35,364 nucleotides of DNA from Komagataeibacter kakiaceti JCM 25156 (GTDB lineage: Bacteria; Pseudomonadota; Alphaproteobacteria; Acetobacterales; Acetobacteraceae). The position numbers were made by a program, and so were the translations under genes. Each line of letters starts with the position of its first letter. Positions within the stretch are counted from its first letter, which is position 1. Below the pieces are notes generated by a model. The model was not told where the DNA came from, ran no database searches, and saw only the letters and a list, made by a program, of their open reading frames with translations. Shown here piece after piece: positions 18,330 through 27,951 of the stretch. The stretch spans positions 1 through 35,364 of the forward strand of contig NZ_BAIO01000005.1 of the NCBI RefSeq assembly GCF_000613305.1, in the 5' to 3' direction.

Positions 18330-19879
18330 TGTCTGATAAAGAGTTTCTTTCTCCCTCTTTTTTTGAGCGTTTATCCCAACTTGCGCAGTCATTTGTCTGG
18401 GGACGCAGGGCCTTGTATACCTCACTGACAGATGAGTTGGAGAGCGCGGTGGAACGGCACGACGCGCTTTGCCAGCAGTACCAGCAGGTACGTGACCAAC
18501 TGGCTGACCTGACGAACCGGGAGCAGGTGTTAGACAAACAGTTACAAAATGCACAAAATGCCTTGGCAACAAGCGAACAGCGCAAAACAGAATTAACCCA
18601 AAACTTGACCCATCTGCGCGAAGAGCATGCAAATCTGACAACAGATTACGCATCGTTGCAGCAGCAACATGGTGATACATGGACACGCTTTGAGCTGGTT
18701 TCACGCCTTTTGGCGGCCGCCCCTGCAAAAAATGAGGGTCTTGTACGGTTCCGTCACCTTTTACAGACCGATTACATGAAGTTTGCTGAAGCGGAAGCAT
18801 CGCTTGCGGCAGAGGCCCGGGCTTTTCTCATGCTACAATCCATTGAGCGTGAGTTAATGCTGCTTGTGGGTTTCCCCGACATGTACCGACGCAGCATTGT
18901 TGGGATTGTTGGTGGTTTCAGTGCAGGAAAATCGGAATTCATCAACAGTTTCATTCAGGATCCTGAAATTCGCCTGGCCGTTGGGCTACAACCGGTAACG
19001 GCAATACCCAGTTACGTCATGGCCAGTAAGCAGCAGATCATTCGTGGTTACTCCGTCAACGGAGGTTACGTATCACTTGATGCGTTATTTTACAGGCAAA
19101 TTTCCCATGCCTTCATCAACTCTTTCGGTTTTGATCTAAAGAGTCTGATGCCTTTTCTATGCGTAGGCGCCAGAATGGATCCTGCATATTTTGCGAATAT
19201 CTGTTTTATTGATACACCCGGCTATAATCCACCTGCCACAGCGAGCGCACAAAGTGGCCGCGACAAGCATACGGCGGTGCAGTTTGCCCAGCAAGCCAAT
19301 GCGATTATCTGGCTGATCGGCCTTGACGCGAATGGTACCGTACCAGAGTCCGATCTGGCCTTTATCCATGAAATTGGCGTGGATGACCGTCCGGTTTATA
19401 TTGTACTGAACAAAGCGGACTTGCGCGCTGAAGACCAGATTGAAGAGGTCATGGACGTTGTTCAGGAATGTCTTGAATTTGAAGGTATCGTAATACGCGG
19501 AATATGTGCCTACAGTGCAATACAGCGTGAGGTTCTAGCTTTTCGCGGGAATGATCTTATGGCGTATTTTGCCGAGATCAACCACCCTCGTGATATTACG
19601 CAACATCTGTTCCGCCGCCTTGATGACGTGTTTGATATGTACGACCATTCAATTCAGGCAGACATTGATCGTGTTGAATACTACAGAAAGAGTATGAAAA
19701 GTCTGGAGTTGGATGCGTTGGAGTCTGGCGCGGAAAAACTGTATGAAAAAATCATGTCGATTGGTGAGCAAATCGAAAAAGAGCAAAACCCTAAACTTTA
19801 CCAGTCGTGGCTTGAACAGTCCCTGGCATTGCGTCGTATGCTCCGCGAGGCCATCCAGCTTACAGTTGAAACCGTATAA
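18329..19879 (+). CDS. Dynamin-like GTPase 3 with N-terminal coiled coil (LeoC-like)
   Basis: 516 residues. Residues about 35-118 form a strong coiled coil (repeats of Q, E, L and T such as QVRDQLADLTNREQVLDKQL). The GTPase domain follows: G1 GGFSAGKSE (195-203), a switch I with PVTAIPSYV (222-230), G3 DTPGYNPP (295-302) and G4 NKAD (361-364). G1 ends in Glu rather than Ser/Thr; that Ser/Thr normally binds Mg2+, so this site may be altered. A helical C-terminal tail (about 440-516) ends the chain. The protein lacks the long stalk of classical dynamins, so it may work only as a partner of genes 1 and 2. The last gene of the operon, it ends 88 bases from the convergent R-M operon. Frame intact. 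Confidence 0.72.
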   Translation: MSDKEFLSPSFFERLSQLAQSFVWGRRALYTSLTDELESAVERHDALCQQYQQVRDQLADLTNREQVLDKQLQNAQNALATSEQRKTELTQNLTHLREEHANLTTDYASLQQQHGDTWTRFELVSRLLAAAPAKNEGLVRFRHLLQTDYMKFAEAEASLAAEARAFLMLQSIERELMLLVGFPDMYRRSIVGIVGGFSAGKSEFINSFIQDPEIRLAVGLQPVTAIPSYVMASKQQIIRGYSVNGGYVSLDALFYRQISHAFINSFGFDLKSLMPFLCVGARMDPAYFANICFIDTPGYNPPATASAQSGRDKHTAVQFAQQANAIIWLIGLDANGTVPESDLAFIHEIGVDDRPVYIVLNKADLRAEDQIEEVMDVVQECLEFEGIVIRGICAYSAIQREVLAFRGNDLMAYFAEINHPRDITQHLFRRLDDVFDMYDHSIQADIDRVEYYRKSMKSLELDALESGAEKLYEKIMSIGEQIEKEQNPKLYQSWLEQSLALRRMLREAIQLTVETV

Positions 19880-19967
19880 CCCATATCCACACCCCGCAAC
19901 GGATACTCCACCAGACGCGGAACCGAAAGCATGGGGAACTGATAATCAGGAGTAGATATAGGCTGGA

Positions 19968-20342
19968 TCAAACCTCGTATTCAAAGACATGCCGTGGCAA
20001 CGAATTTTTATAATCTACCTTTGATACGTCGAAATAAATGACTGTCCAGTCTGGCAATGCCGCTTTCACGGCACGGGCCAGAACAAGTCCTTCCGCCGCA
20101 TAGCGTTCTATATCAAATGGCGGCTCCAGATGTAGCCATTCCTCTTCGCTATATTCATCACGCTCCCTGTAACTTTTGCCCCACCGCGCCAAATGGTCCC
20201 GCAACTGCGGGATGATGGGAAGTTCATCCAGACAGCGCCCTACGCCTTTACGGTCCCACAGAACGCTTTCGTCACCATAAACCCCCATAATTCGAACCCA
20301 TTTGTCTTTTTCCAGATCGAGTTCCTCATACGGTGCTGTCAT
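19968..20342 (-). CDS. Small protein of unknown function, last gene of the type I R-M operon
   Basis: 124 residues, acidic at the start (MTAPYEELDLEKDKWVRIMG) and containing W-L-H-L-E-P-P-F-D-I-E-R-Y and A-V-K-A-A-L-P-D-W-T-V-I-Y-F-D. It has no membrane segment, no signal peptide and no nuclease motif that I can see. Its ATG overlaps the hsdS stop (ATGA), so it is translated with the S subunit. This suggests a link to the R-M complex, such as a regulator, immunity or anti-restriction-like partner, but nothing in the sequence proves a function. I vaguely recall similar proteins on plasmids and in R-M loci. Confidence 0.72.
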   Translation of the reverse strand: MTAPYEELDLEKDKWVRIMGVYGDESVLWDRKGVGRCLDELPIIPQLRDHLARWGKSYRERDEYSEEEWLHLEPPFDIERYAAEGLVLARAVKAALPDWTVIYFDVSKVDYKNSLPRHVFEYEV

Positions 20343-21670
20343 TTTCTTTTCCGTGTCTTCGGTTTTGCTGCCCGTTCAGCACGAATACGCTCAAGCAGGA
20401 TGCTGGCGGGTTCGTCGTTCGGGTCCTGCGGGACGAGTTCGCCCCGGAAGGCTTTGGCGAGAAGGGAGGATTCGAGGCGGTCGAGAAGGATTAGTGAACG
20501 ATCTGCCTCGTGCTCCAAACGGTTTGCCGCATCAAACCCGGCATGAATTTCTTTAAGGATTTTAGGTTGTTCACTAATAGGCGGAACCGGAATATATGTG
20601 CGCGACAGTCCCGCTTTCCCGATATGAATAATATTCACGCCTTGAGTATTTTTGATAAAGGCTCCTGTGCGCGCAAGAAAAAGCAATACGTACCGTAATA
20701 ATTCAGGAGAAAATGCGTCGGACCGCACTCTCAGAACAGTGTTTTGGAAACATACGTTATCGATCTCCCCTTTCCAGATTGCCGGTTTGCCAACTTCTGA
20801 TGGGCTACCTGAACCTTCATTAAGAAGAACATCTCCAGATTTGAGTTTAAATACCTCAAACTCTTCTGGAGAAAAATTCATCTCCTTTACATCTGATAGA
20901 TCCCATCCATCCCAAGTGATATTTGCCGATCTTACGTAAGGACGCATATGCGGGCCGAAGTGATCCTTTGGCGACCGCTGACGTCCCAATTGTACTTCTC
21001 CAATTTCCCCGATTTTTTTTCGTGCCCATCCACTTGGAAGGTTTTTACTATTCCAATGAAAAGCTTTTTGTAGCGTAGCAATTTTAACTTGATTTGCGTT
21101 CTTCTTTACACGTTTTAACTCCACCCTGGTACGGGCGATGCGGGCGGTCAGACTGTCCAGTTTGGCAACAATGCGGCGTTGTTCAGCGAGAGGGGGAAAA
21201 GGAAAGCACATATTTTTTATGCGTCCTCCTGCTACTCGCTGGCGAGTAGTCCCTGTGGCTTCAAACTTCATACGTTCTTGCACAGTTGGACTGTTGAACC
21301 ATTTCTCAAACCACGCGGGCAAAGCCAATGTGCAGTCACTCCGCCACAATAGAACATCAACAACCGTGATAGCATCCTGATCCAAACCGGGAAAAATACA
21401 GGCTCGTCCTATAGGATCAGGCATTCGCGCGATTAAAACATCCCCTTGTTTGAGTTTTGAGCATTTCAAACGCAATGCTGTGTCTTTTGTGAGAAAACGC
21501 GCTGATTTATTTATAAACCTACCGACACCTATGTCAGCTAACTGAATGAGCCTGACCTCTCCCAATGGATTCTGATCTTTAGATTCAATCCAGTCACCGT
21601 CACTAACATATCCTGCTGCTCCAGCTAGTTCTTCAACAGTTGCTTCAGCCCACCCCTTCGGTAACATCAC
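20339..21670 (-). CDS. hsdS: Type I restriction-modification specificity subunit
   Basis: 443 residues with the classic two-fold layout: target-recognition domain 1 (about 1-150), conserved helix 1 (FPFPPLAEQRRIVAKLDSLT, continuing to about 205), target-recognition domain 2 (about 215-365, starting LPSGWARKKIGEIGEVQLG), and conserved helix 2 (IPVPPISEQPKILKEIHAGF, to about 415). The C-terminal part is rich in Arg and Lys (ERAAKPKTRKRK). HsdS recognises a bipartite asymmetric site and joins HsdM and HsdR. The two recognition domains differ, so the target cannot be read from sequence. Start ATG overlaps hsdM by four bases. No sign of inverted duplicate domains nearby that would allow shuffling. 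Confidence 0.93.
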   Translation of the reverse strand: MMLPKGWAEATVEELAGAAGYVSDGDWIESKDQNPLGEVRLIQLADIGVGRFINKSARFLTKDTALRLKCSKLKQGDVLIARMPDPIGRACIFPGLDQDAITVVDVLLWRSDCTLALPAWFEKWFNSPTVQERMKFEATGTTRQRVAGGRIKNMCFPFPPLAEQRRIVAKLDSLTARIARTRVELKRVKKNANQVKIATLQKAFHWNSKNLPSGWARKKIGEIGEVQLGRQRSPKDHFGPHMRPYVRSANITWDGWDLSDVKEMNFSPEEFEVFKLKSGDVLLNEGSGSPSEVGKPAIWKGEIDNVCFQNTVLRVRSDAFSPELLRYVLLFLARTGAFIKNTQGVNIIHIGKAGLSRTYIPVPPISEQPKILKEIHAGFDAANRLEHEADRSLILLDRLESSLLAKAFRGELVPQDPNDEPASILLERIRAERAAKPKTRKRK

Positions 21671-23160
21671 TCTGCTACCTCCGCTGCGACCACCGCCCCG
21701 TCGCCCTCAAGTTCCGCCATCAGCGCCGCAATCTCCTCAAGCGCCGATTTCAGATGCTCCTCGATAGCAGCAGCAATATCCTCTGGTGTTTCCAGCCCGT
21801 CTTCGGCCTCATCGGTCGTGTCTTTCAGCCATGTGATATCAAGATTGTCGCCACGGGCCGCAATTTCGTCACGGGTAAAGCGACGGAAACGCCCCTTCTC
21901 GCCCTGGTCCCTGCGTTTTGCGCGGCCATTGCGGTCTGAGCCGAAGGCTTCGACGAAATCGTCCAGATCACTGGAGCGGAACGGGTTGGTCTTGCCATAA
22001 GACGGTGCGCCAGAGCGAGCATCGTAAATCCAGACGGATTTCGTAGCGTCCCTGACCGGCGCTTCCTCTTCCGAACGGGTGAAGAACAGCACGTTGGTTT
22101 TCACGCCCTGCGCGTAGAAGATCCCGACAGGCAGGCGCAGAAGCGTGTGCAGGTCACACCAGTTCATCAGGCGCTGGCGCAGGGCCTTGCCACGCCCGTC
22201 ATCAAACAGCACGTTATCGGGCACGATCACGGCGGCGCGGCCACCCGGCTTCAGAGCACGGATGCAGTGCTCCACAAAGGGAAGCTGATAGGAAGAAACA
22301 GTGGAGGTAATGGTCAGATCATCACGCGTCGGCGGCCCGCCAGCGGGGCCGAAAGGCGGGTTGGTCAGGATCAGATCGACATTCTTGAAGCGGGCCCCGG
22401 CACCGGTCGGGCTCAGCGTGTCACCAAGCACGACATTGTTCGGGTCGATGCTGTGCAGATAGAGATTCATCAGGAGCAGACGATAGGTATCGGGCACGTT
22501 CTCAATGCCACGCAGGGCATGTCTGATCTGAAATTCCTGCTCTTTTTCTGAAAGATCGAAATATTCGTCCGTCTCGGCTTTCATATGCAGGTTGGCGGCG
22601 ATCAGGAAGCCACCGGTGCCACAGGCCGGATCTTCGATAATCTCACCTGCTTCCGGTTGCATCAGGCGAACCATGACGTCAATCAGGACGCGAGGAGTGA
22701 AGTACTGACCCGCGCCGCGTTTGGTCTCCTCCGCCATACGCTGGAGGAGACCTTCGTAAGCATCGCCAAAGGAATCGCGCTCTTCCGTAAACCAGTGCAG
22801 TTCATCAATGGCATTGATGAGTTTCCGCAGGTTTGCCGGATCACGCACGATGGTCGCTGCGTTCTGGAAGATGGCGACGATGGCGCGATCAGAGACTTTC
22901 TCGCCATCACCGAGATCAATCAAGGCCTGACGGTAGAGTTTCAGAACTTCGGTCTCGTTGGCCCCCTTCAGGGCTTTCCAACGGTATTTTGCCGGGATGC
23001 GTTGCTCAACGCCCTTCTGCTCGGACGCCATTTTCAGAAAGAGCAGGTAGGTCAGTTCCGTAACGTATTGCTGGTAGGTCACTCCGTCCTTGCGAAGGAG
23101 CGCGCACAGACGCCAGAGTTTGTTCACGAGATCGGCAGCGGGATTCATAACGTCAGACAC
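21667..23160 (-). CDS. hsdM: Type I restriction-modification DNA methyltransferase subunit
   Basis: 497 residues. It methylates adenine at N6 within the HsdS target, using S-adenosylmethionine. Seen: an N-terminal helical HsdM_N domain (about 5-135), the G-Q-Y-F-T-P-R motif (151-157), SAM-binding motif I DPACGTGGF (177-185) and catalytic motif IV NPPF (267-270). The last 60 residues are acidic and Ala/Glu-rich. The frame is intact. It starts 6 bases after the hsdR stop and overlaps hsdS by four bases, so order of transcription is hsdR, hsdM, hsdS. Confidence 0.95.
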   Translation of the reverse strand: MSDVMNPAADLVNKLWRLCALLRKDGVTYQQYVTELTYLLFLKMASEQKGVEQRIPAKYRWKALKGANETEVLKLYRQALIDLGDGEKVSDRAIVAIFQNAATIVRDPANLRKLINAIDELHWFTEERDSFGDAYEGLLQRMAEETKRGAGQYFTPRVLIDVMVRLMQPEAGEIIEDPACGTGGFLIAANLHMKAETDEYFDLSEKEQEFQIRHALRGIENVPDTYRLLLMNLYLHSIDPNNVVLGDTLSPTGAGARFKNVDLILTNPPFGPAGGPPTRDDLTITSTVSSYQLPFVEHCIRALKPGGRAAVIVPDNVLFDDGRGKALRQRLMNWCDLHTLLRLPVGIFYAQGVKTNVLFFTRSEEEAPVRDATKSVWIYDARSGAPSYGKTNPFRSSDLDDFVEAFGSDRNGRAKRRDQGEKGRFRRFTRDEIAARGDNLDITWLKDTTDEAEDGLETPEDIAAAIEEHLKSALEEIAALMAELEGDGAVVAAEVAE

Positions 23161-23166
23161 TTCCTG

Positions 23167-26100
23167 TTACGCGGCCTGGCCTTCTTCAGGCCCATTTGAC
23201 CAGATGGCGGCATTGAGGTCTTTCAATACATCATCAAGGCCGGAAGCAAAGGTCTGGTTGATGACATCGAAACCACCCTGCTGTGCAAAGAGCGGATCGG
23301 ACAGCAGGGCCGGGTCGCCTACGGGCTGGTCTTTCAGGGCGCGACCGATACGGTTCAGCCACCGGATCTGTTTAGGCGTCCAGCTCCGGGAAGCGAGGAT
23401 TTTCTGAACGCCGTTTTCCACGCGTGTGGCGTAAGGCACGAGCGGATCCCCCAGAGCGGCCTGACGGACGAAGCCCAGAATATGGGCGGCAATATCGGCA
23501 TTGCGCGCCGTGCCGTAAGCACGACGGAGACTGGCTTCAGAGAAACCGTGTTCATCAAGCGCCGTTGCAAGGTCCTTGAGGTCCTGCCGCGTCAGATCGC
23601 GTGGCTTCTGGGTCGCGGCAACCAGGGCGGGCAGCGTATTCATGTTGGCGCGGACATAGGCCTCGAAACTCTCGATATAATCAGCGGGACTTGCCTGCTG
23701 GCCGAATGTATCGGTAATGGAAACCAGTTCATCTTCGTGCTCGGAAATATAAATACCGGTCGGACGTGAGCGACCGCCTGCATTATCGAGAACTGTTGCA
23801 AGCGAAGGGTGGCGGGTAAACAGGTCCATCGTTGCTGCTGGCGGCGCGTCACGCAACTGGTCTGGCAAATCAACCAGTGGCCCAAGCACGGCTTCGAGGG
23901 ATGCCGCGAATTCCGGGTCAACGTGACGGACACGTTGCCGCATCTTAACGACAATCTGATCCCGGACCCAGGCGCGGTCTGCATCGGTCTCTGCACGTTT
24001 CAGGTCGCTCAGAAGGGTTGCAAAGCTCAGCGACGGATTGACCACCACCGGCTTCATGTCGGTGACATCCTGAAGGTTGGCGTAGATGTCCACCGCATCG
24101 AAAATACGGAAATATTCCTTGCCAATCTCATCGCATTTGCGCGTGGCGCGACCGATCATCTGGTCATACAGGATGCGGCTGTTGACGCGCCGCACGAAGA
24201 CGAGATTGACGATGGACGGAATGTCGATTCCCGTTGTTAGAAGATCGACCGTGACCACGTATTTCGGGCGTGGATCGCTACGGAAGATCTTGATGCGTTC
24301 GTTTGGCCGATCCACCTCCCCTGTAATTTTCTCGACCATGTCGTGAGGCTGCGGACCATATTCTTCCGCGAGCGCCTCACGCAGAGCCTTCACCAGCAGA
24401 TCAGCATGGGTATCGCGTGCTGCGAAGATGAGCGTCTTTCCGGGCTTGTCTGGTGGACATTCCTGTGCGACCGCTGCCGCTACGGCACGGTTGAAGGCTT
24501 CCGTGTGGACCTTCTTATTAAACTCGGCAACTTCGAAATCGACTTCATCTTCAAGATCGAAAAGATCGACCTGATTGGTGCGGGAGTCCACAATAGCAAC
24601 TTCCGTGCCCGCATCGAAATGGATACCGGTCTGGCTCAGGGCCGTTGTGATGCGGCGCGGCGGACGATGGTCGATCAGGTGGCCATCGATGACGGCCTGG
24701 CGATAGCTGTAGTGAAAAACAGGTGCGCCGAAAATCTCGCGTGTGTGTAAAGCGGGTGTGGCCGTCAGGGCAATCTGTGTAGCGTCGAAATAGTCCAGAA
24801 CACGCCGGTAGGCGGACAGGTAATCGTTCAGATTACGGAAACCAAGATCCTCTTCCCGTAATTCGGCATCCAGCACATAACCGCGATGGGCCTCATCGAC
24901 GATGATCAGGTCATAGTTTCCCGGTGTGGGATGCTGGTCCTCGGGGTTGTCGAACACGCGGCGGATCATGGCCTGCACGGTGGAAACCTGCACACGGTCC
25001 TCAAGGTCGGGAATGGCCTTGTCCATCCCTGCAATCGGGAAGATTTTATCAAACTTCAGCAGGCTGGCGGTTTCAGTGTTGCTCATGGAATCCAGCGTCT
25101 GAAGACCAAGCGCCCTGCGATCGACCAGAAACAGGATGCGGCGGAACCGTTCGGCGCGGAGGAGTTCATACATCAGCGCAATGGCCAGACGGTCTTACCT
25201 GTTCCGGTAGCCATGGCAACGAGAAGACGCCGTTGCCGCCGTGCAATCGCGTTTTCGATCGCATGGATGGCTTTGACCTGATAGTCACGCAGGCCTGTGA
25301 CGCCCAGTTGACGATCTGTGTCCTCCAAGGCTGCGGGATTGAGTTTCTGTTCCAGCCGTGCGGTAAGATCACGTGGGGAGAACCAGTCCATCAGCGCGCG
25401 CTGGGGTTCACCCGTACGTGCATCCCAGAACCAGATGCCCGATAGCGTTTCCAGTCTGTTAAAATAAGGGCGACCATTGGTCACGAACATGAATGGCACG
25501 CGATACGCCATGGCATCGGCCGATGGGGTGAAAGCCAATCTTTGTTCGGAAGCAAGGATGATATCCCGGCCATAGCGCCTGGACTGCCCAAGCCGTTCTG
25601 AAACGTTTTTGATCTTTCGTTTGGCTTCTATGACGCCGACAGCCTGTTCGTTGATAAACAGCGCATAATCAACCGGTCCGCTTTCGGTCGGCCATTCCGC
25701 GATGGCGATGGCCTGACCGGGCTCGGGGCGCGTTCCTTTGCTATGCTGCAAGGTCCTGCTGTCCACGGTCCAGCCAGCGGCACGAAGCTGGGCGTCGATC
25801 AGGACGCGTGTCGTTGCTTCGTCGATTTCCAGTTCCTGAGCTTTCTGATCCGCTTCCTGAGCCAGATCGGAAAGGGCTGCAGCAGGCATTGCCATGGCTT
25901 GCGCCTGCACCAGCGCCAGGGCGCGCTCAGCAGTCTGGCGTTCCCTGTCCGCCTCAACGGCATACTGCTCCCAGAAAGCCCGTTCTTCGGCTTCTCTAGA
26001 GGCGCGATTTTTCAAGGCATCCTGTATAGCGATTGCTTCCTGCGCCACCAGTCGCGCCTTGGCTTCAGCGTCCGTACTTTCTGCAACGGCTTTACGGAGA

Positions 26101-26573
26101 GCTTCTATTTCCTCACGCAGGGCAGGTGTTGCATCTTCCGGCGGACGCGGCGGAACGAATGGACCAGCACGAAAATTCGGGGCATGATTATAGACCTGAT
26201 GAAACCAGATGCCGATAAGCCGGGCCATCTTGAGGGATTCGAGAGCCTCGGAGCGTGTGCCTGTGTTTTCATGAACGGCAGTATTACCGACGCGCTTGAT
26301 ATGGAAGAACAGATCCGCAATCTGACGTTGCAGCAGTGAACATCTCTGGAGGACACGCAGTACTTCATCAAAAGTAGCATGCGTGTCGGGCAGTTCACCA
26401 TGCCGGGCAGCGATGTCCTTGGCCGTCAGTTCCGCAAACTGCCGTATCTTGATGAGCGCAGTCGGAGGATCGAGAAGAAAGAAATGCTCAGCCAATTGCC
26501 CCAATTTGGCCAGTTCCGGGGCCTTTTTTGCCAGAAAGGCAAAGTTGCCCGTGTTTTCCGTCATCCCCTTCAT
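23167..26573 (-). CDS. hsdR: Type I restriction enzyme motor/nuclease subunit (frame broken in the ATP site)
   Basis: About 1135 residues when repaired. Domain order: DUF4145-like N-terminus (about 10-135), a charged helical linker (about 150-255), the nuclease core with D302 and E-A-K (316-318; VGVIEAKRK), then the SF2 helicase with Walker A ATGTGKT (455-461), the DEAH box (about residue 555 overall; L-I-I-V-D-E-A-H-R-G) and the helicase C-terminal motif Q-M-I-G-R-A-T-R. It cuts unmethylated DNA after ATP-driven translocation. Near 25193 the frame is lost right after the Walker A lysine and threonine: 'AAGACCGTCTGG' with one C added gives G-K-T-R-L-A-I-A-L. As read it would not make an active motor while hsdM and hsdS stay whole. 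First gene of the operon; AAAGG stands 8 bases before ATG 26573. Confidence 0.9.
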
Positions 26574-26660
26574 CTATCTGGCCTTTACCATGATCCTATC
26601 AGCAGAAACAATTTCTGACATAAGAGCCATGTAGTCAAACCGAACGCCGGACAACGGTGA

Positions 26661-26855
26661 CTAGGTCAGATCCACCAAGGTTTGCAGCAGGGCGTCCCAT
26701 ACGCCCAGTTCAGCCCAACGGCGAAACCGGACATACACGGAGTTCCTCTTGCCGTAGCGCTCATGCATGTCCCGCCACCTGGGGCATCCAGTGCGCAGGA
26801 CATGCAGCATGCCATTAAGGAACAGGCAGTTGTCTCCGGCTGGTCGAGCCCAATA
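26661..26855 (-). mobile_element. IS5-family transposase fragment (N-terminal part)
   Basis: Encodes A-R-P-A-G-D-N-C-L-F-L-N-G-M-L-H-V-L-R-T-G-C-P then W-R-D-M-H-E-R-Y-G-K and R-F-R-R-W-A-E-L-G-V-W, the DUF4096 start of IS5-group transposases as found in acetic acid bacteria. Only about 60 residues remain; both the first about 30 and the whole catalytic domain are missing. It is read in frame with the IS3 fragment upstream, a chance fusion from insertion or deletion. Confidence 0.75.
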
Positions 26856-27330
26856 GACTTGTAACGGTTCTGTGCCGGTCAGGAAGTGATTATGCCACTC
26901 TTGCTTCAAAAGCGAGAGGCTGATATCACCCGGATATGAATGGCGTCGACGTGGATTATAGAAACCATTGATATACTGGAAGATGGGGGCAGTAGCCTGA
27001 CGGTGGGTTGGCCAGTTCTGCCTCCAGAGCCATTCTGCCTTCAGGCTTTTGAAAAACGTTTCGACAGCAGCGTTGTCAAAACAGTTTCCCTTTCCGGACA
27101 TTGAAGCCAGCAATCCATGGACCAGCAGCTTTTTCTGGAAATCATGGAAGCCATACTGGCTGCCACAATCGGAATGGAAAATGCAGCCGGGCGCCGGTTC
27201 ACGCAGCCGCACCGCCATATCCAGGGCACGGATGGCCAGATCCTTTTTCATCCGGTCGCTTACGGCCCACCCGATCACACGACGACTGAACAGATCGATA
27301 ACGGCAGCCAGGAACTGGAATTGAGCTGGA
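26856..27330 (-). mobile_element. IS3-family transposase fragment (rve integrase core)
   Basis: Seen in order: A-V-I-D-L-F-S-R-R-V-I-G-W (first catalytic Asp), I-F-H-S-D-C-G-S-Q-Y (second Asp), N-C-F-D-N-A-A-V-E-T-F-F-K-S-L-K (Glu), then Y-I-N-G-F-Y-N-P-R-R-R-H-S. This is the C-terminal half of an IS3 OrfB with all three DDE residues, but OrfA, the 5' half of OrfB and recognisable terminal repeats are gone. The element abuts the truncated DUF932 gene at about 27,370, so its arrival or a later deletion may have cut that gene. Confidence 0.8.
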
Positions 27331-27377
27331 GTTTGTCCCCATTGACCCGAGCGCTGGCGAACTGAAGAGTGCTGCCT

Positions 27378-27934
27378 TCAGTCGATGACACCGGGCACTT
27401 TCCAGTTGGTATCGCCTATGCCGTCGCCGGCAATTTTGCGCACCGCGCCCACCAGTTCATGGTCCCAGATGCGACCATAATCGGGGCCGGTTACGGCGCG
27501 CAGTTCCATCCGCCATCCTCGGCTTCCAGCGTTTTCACCAGTTCGGCGCGGTGCGACAGCAGCCCGTGCTGCAGGTTGATCGCCGCCAGCGGTGCGGGAA
27601 GATTGCGCAGGTACGACGAAGGTGCTCCCACCAGACTGCACATCTGGCCGAACGACCAGTGCGTGGGCGCGATCGGCTCATTCTGCCCCGGCACGGTGAG
27701 CGTCAGGCGCTCGGCATTGTCGTGCGAGGCCTCGACGCGGATAGCGCGGCTCTCGACGGTGCGGGCGGTGGCCCGATCCGCACGGGCAAGAGTGGCCACG
27801 TGCAGGTCGGACAGGGACAGGTAGCGCTCATCGTCGGGGCGCGAAAATTATTCGGACGATACGCGGGCGCTGCGTTCGCCGCGCGACGGATCCACGCGGA
27901 AACCGGCGCGACCGGAAGCAAGAAACTCACTCAT
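27378..27934 (-). pseudogene. DUF932-family (plasmid/phage-type) gene, broken and truncated
   Basis: Starts at ATG 27934 behind a strong AGAGGAG site and reads M-S-E-F-L-A-S-G-R-A-G-F-R-V-D. An in-frame TAA about 29 codons in (S-S-E-stop-F-S-R-P-D-D-E-R-Y, where homologues have W) stops it. The same frame goes on with L-S-L-S-D-L-H-V-A-T-L-A, then H-W-S-F-G-Q-M-C-S-L-V-G-A-P, and after a second break near 27505 (one missing G) M-E-L-R-A-V-T-G-P-D-Y-G-R-I-W-D-H-E-L. It ends at G-V-I-D next to the transposase fragment, about half the normal length. These genes are common on plasmids and integrative elements of alphaproteobacteria; function unknown. Confidence 0.7.
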
Positions 27935-27951
27935 GGAAACTCTCCTCTAAA

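Noticed and set aside
20339..21670. Invertible hsdS system
   Set aside because: No second hsdS fragment, inverted repeats or recombinase gene nearby.
22585..23199. A 204-codon plus-strand open frame opposite hsdM
   Set aside because: No motif; hsdM has both catalytic motifs in the other strand.
25170..25200. Phase-variable switch in hsdR
   Set aside because: No simple repeat tract long enough for slippage; only a CC/CCC difference like the other breaks.
25743..26339. A 198-codon plus-strand open frame opposite hsdR
   Set aside because: Shadow of the HsdR linker; no ribosome-binding site or domain.
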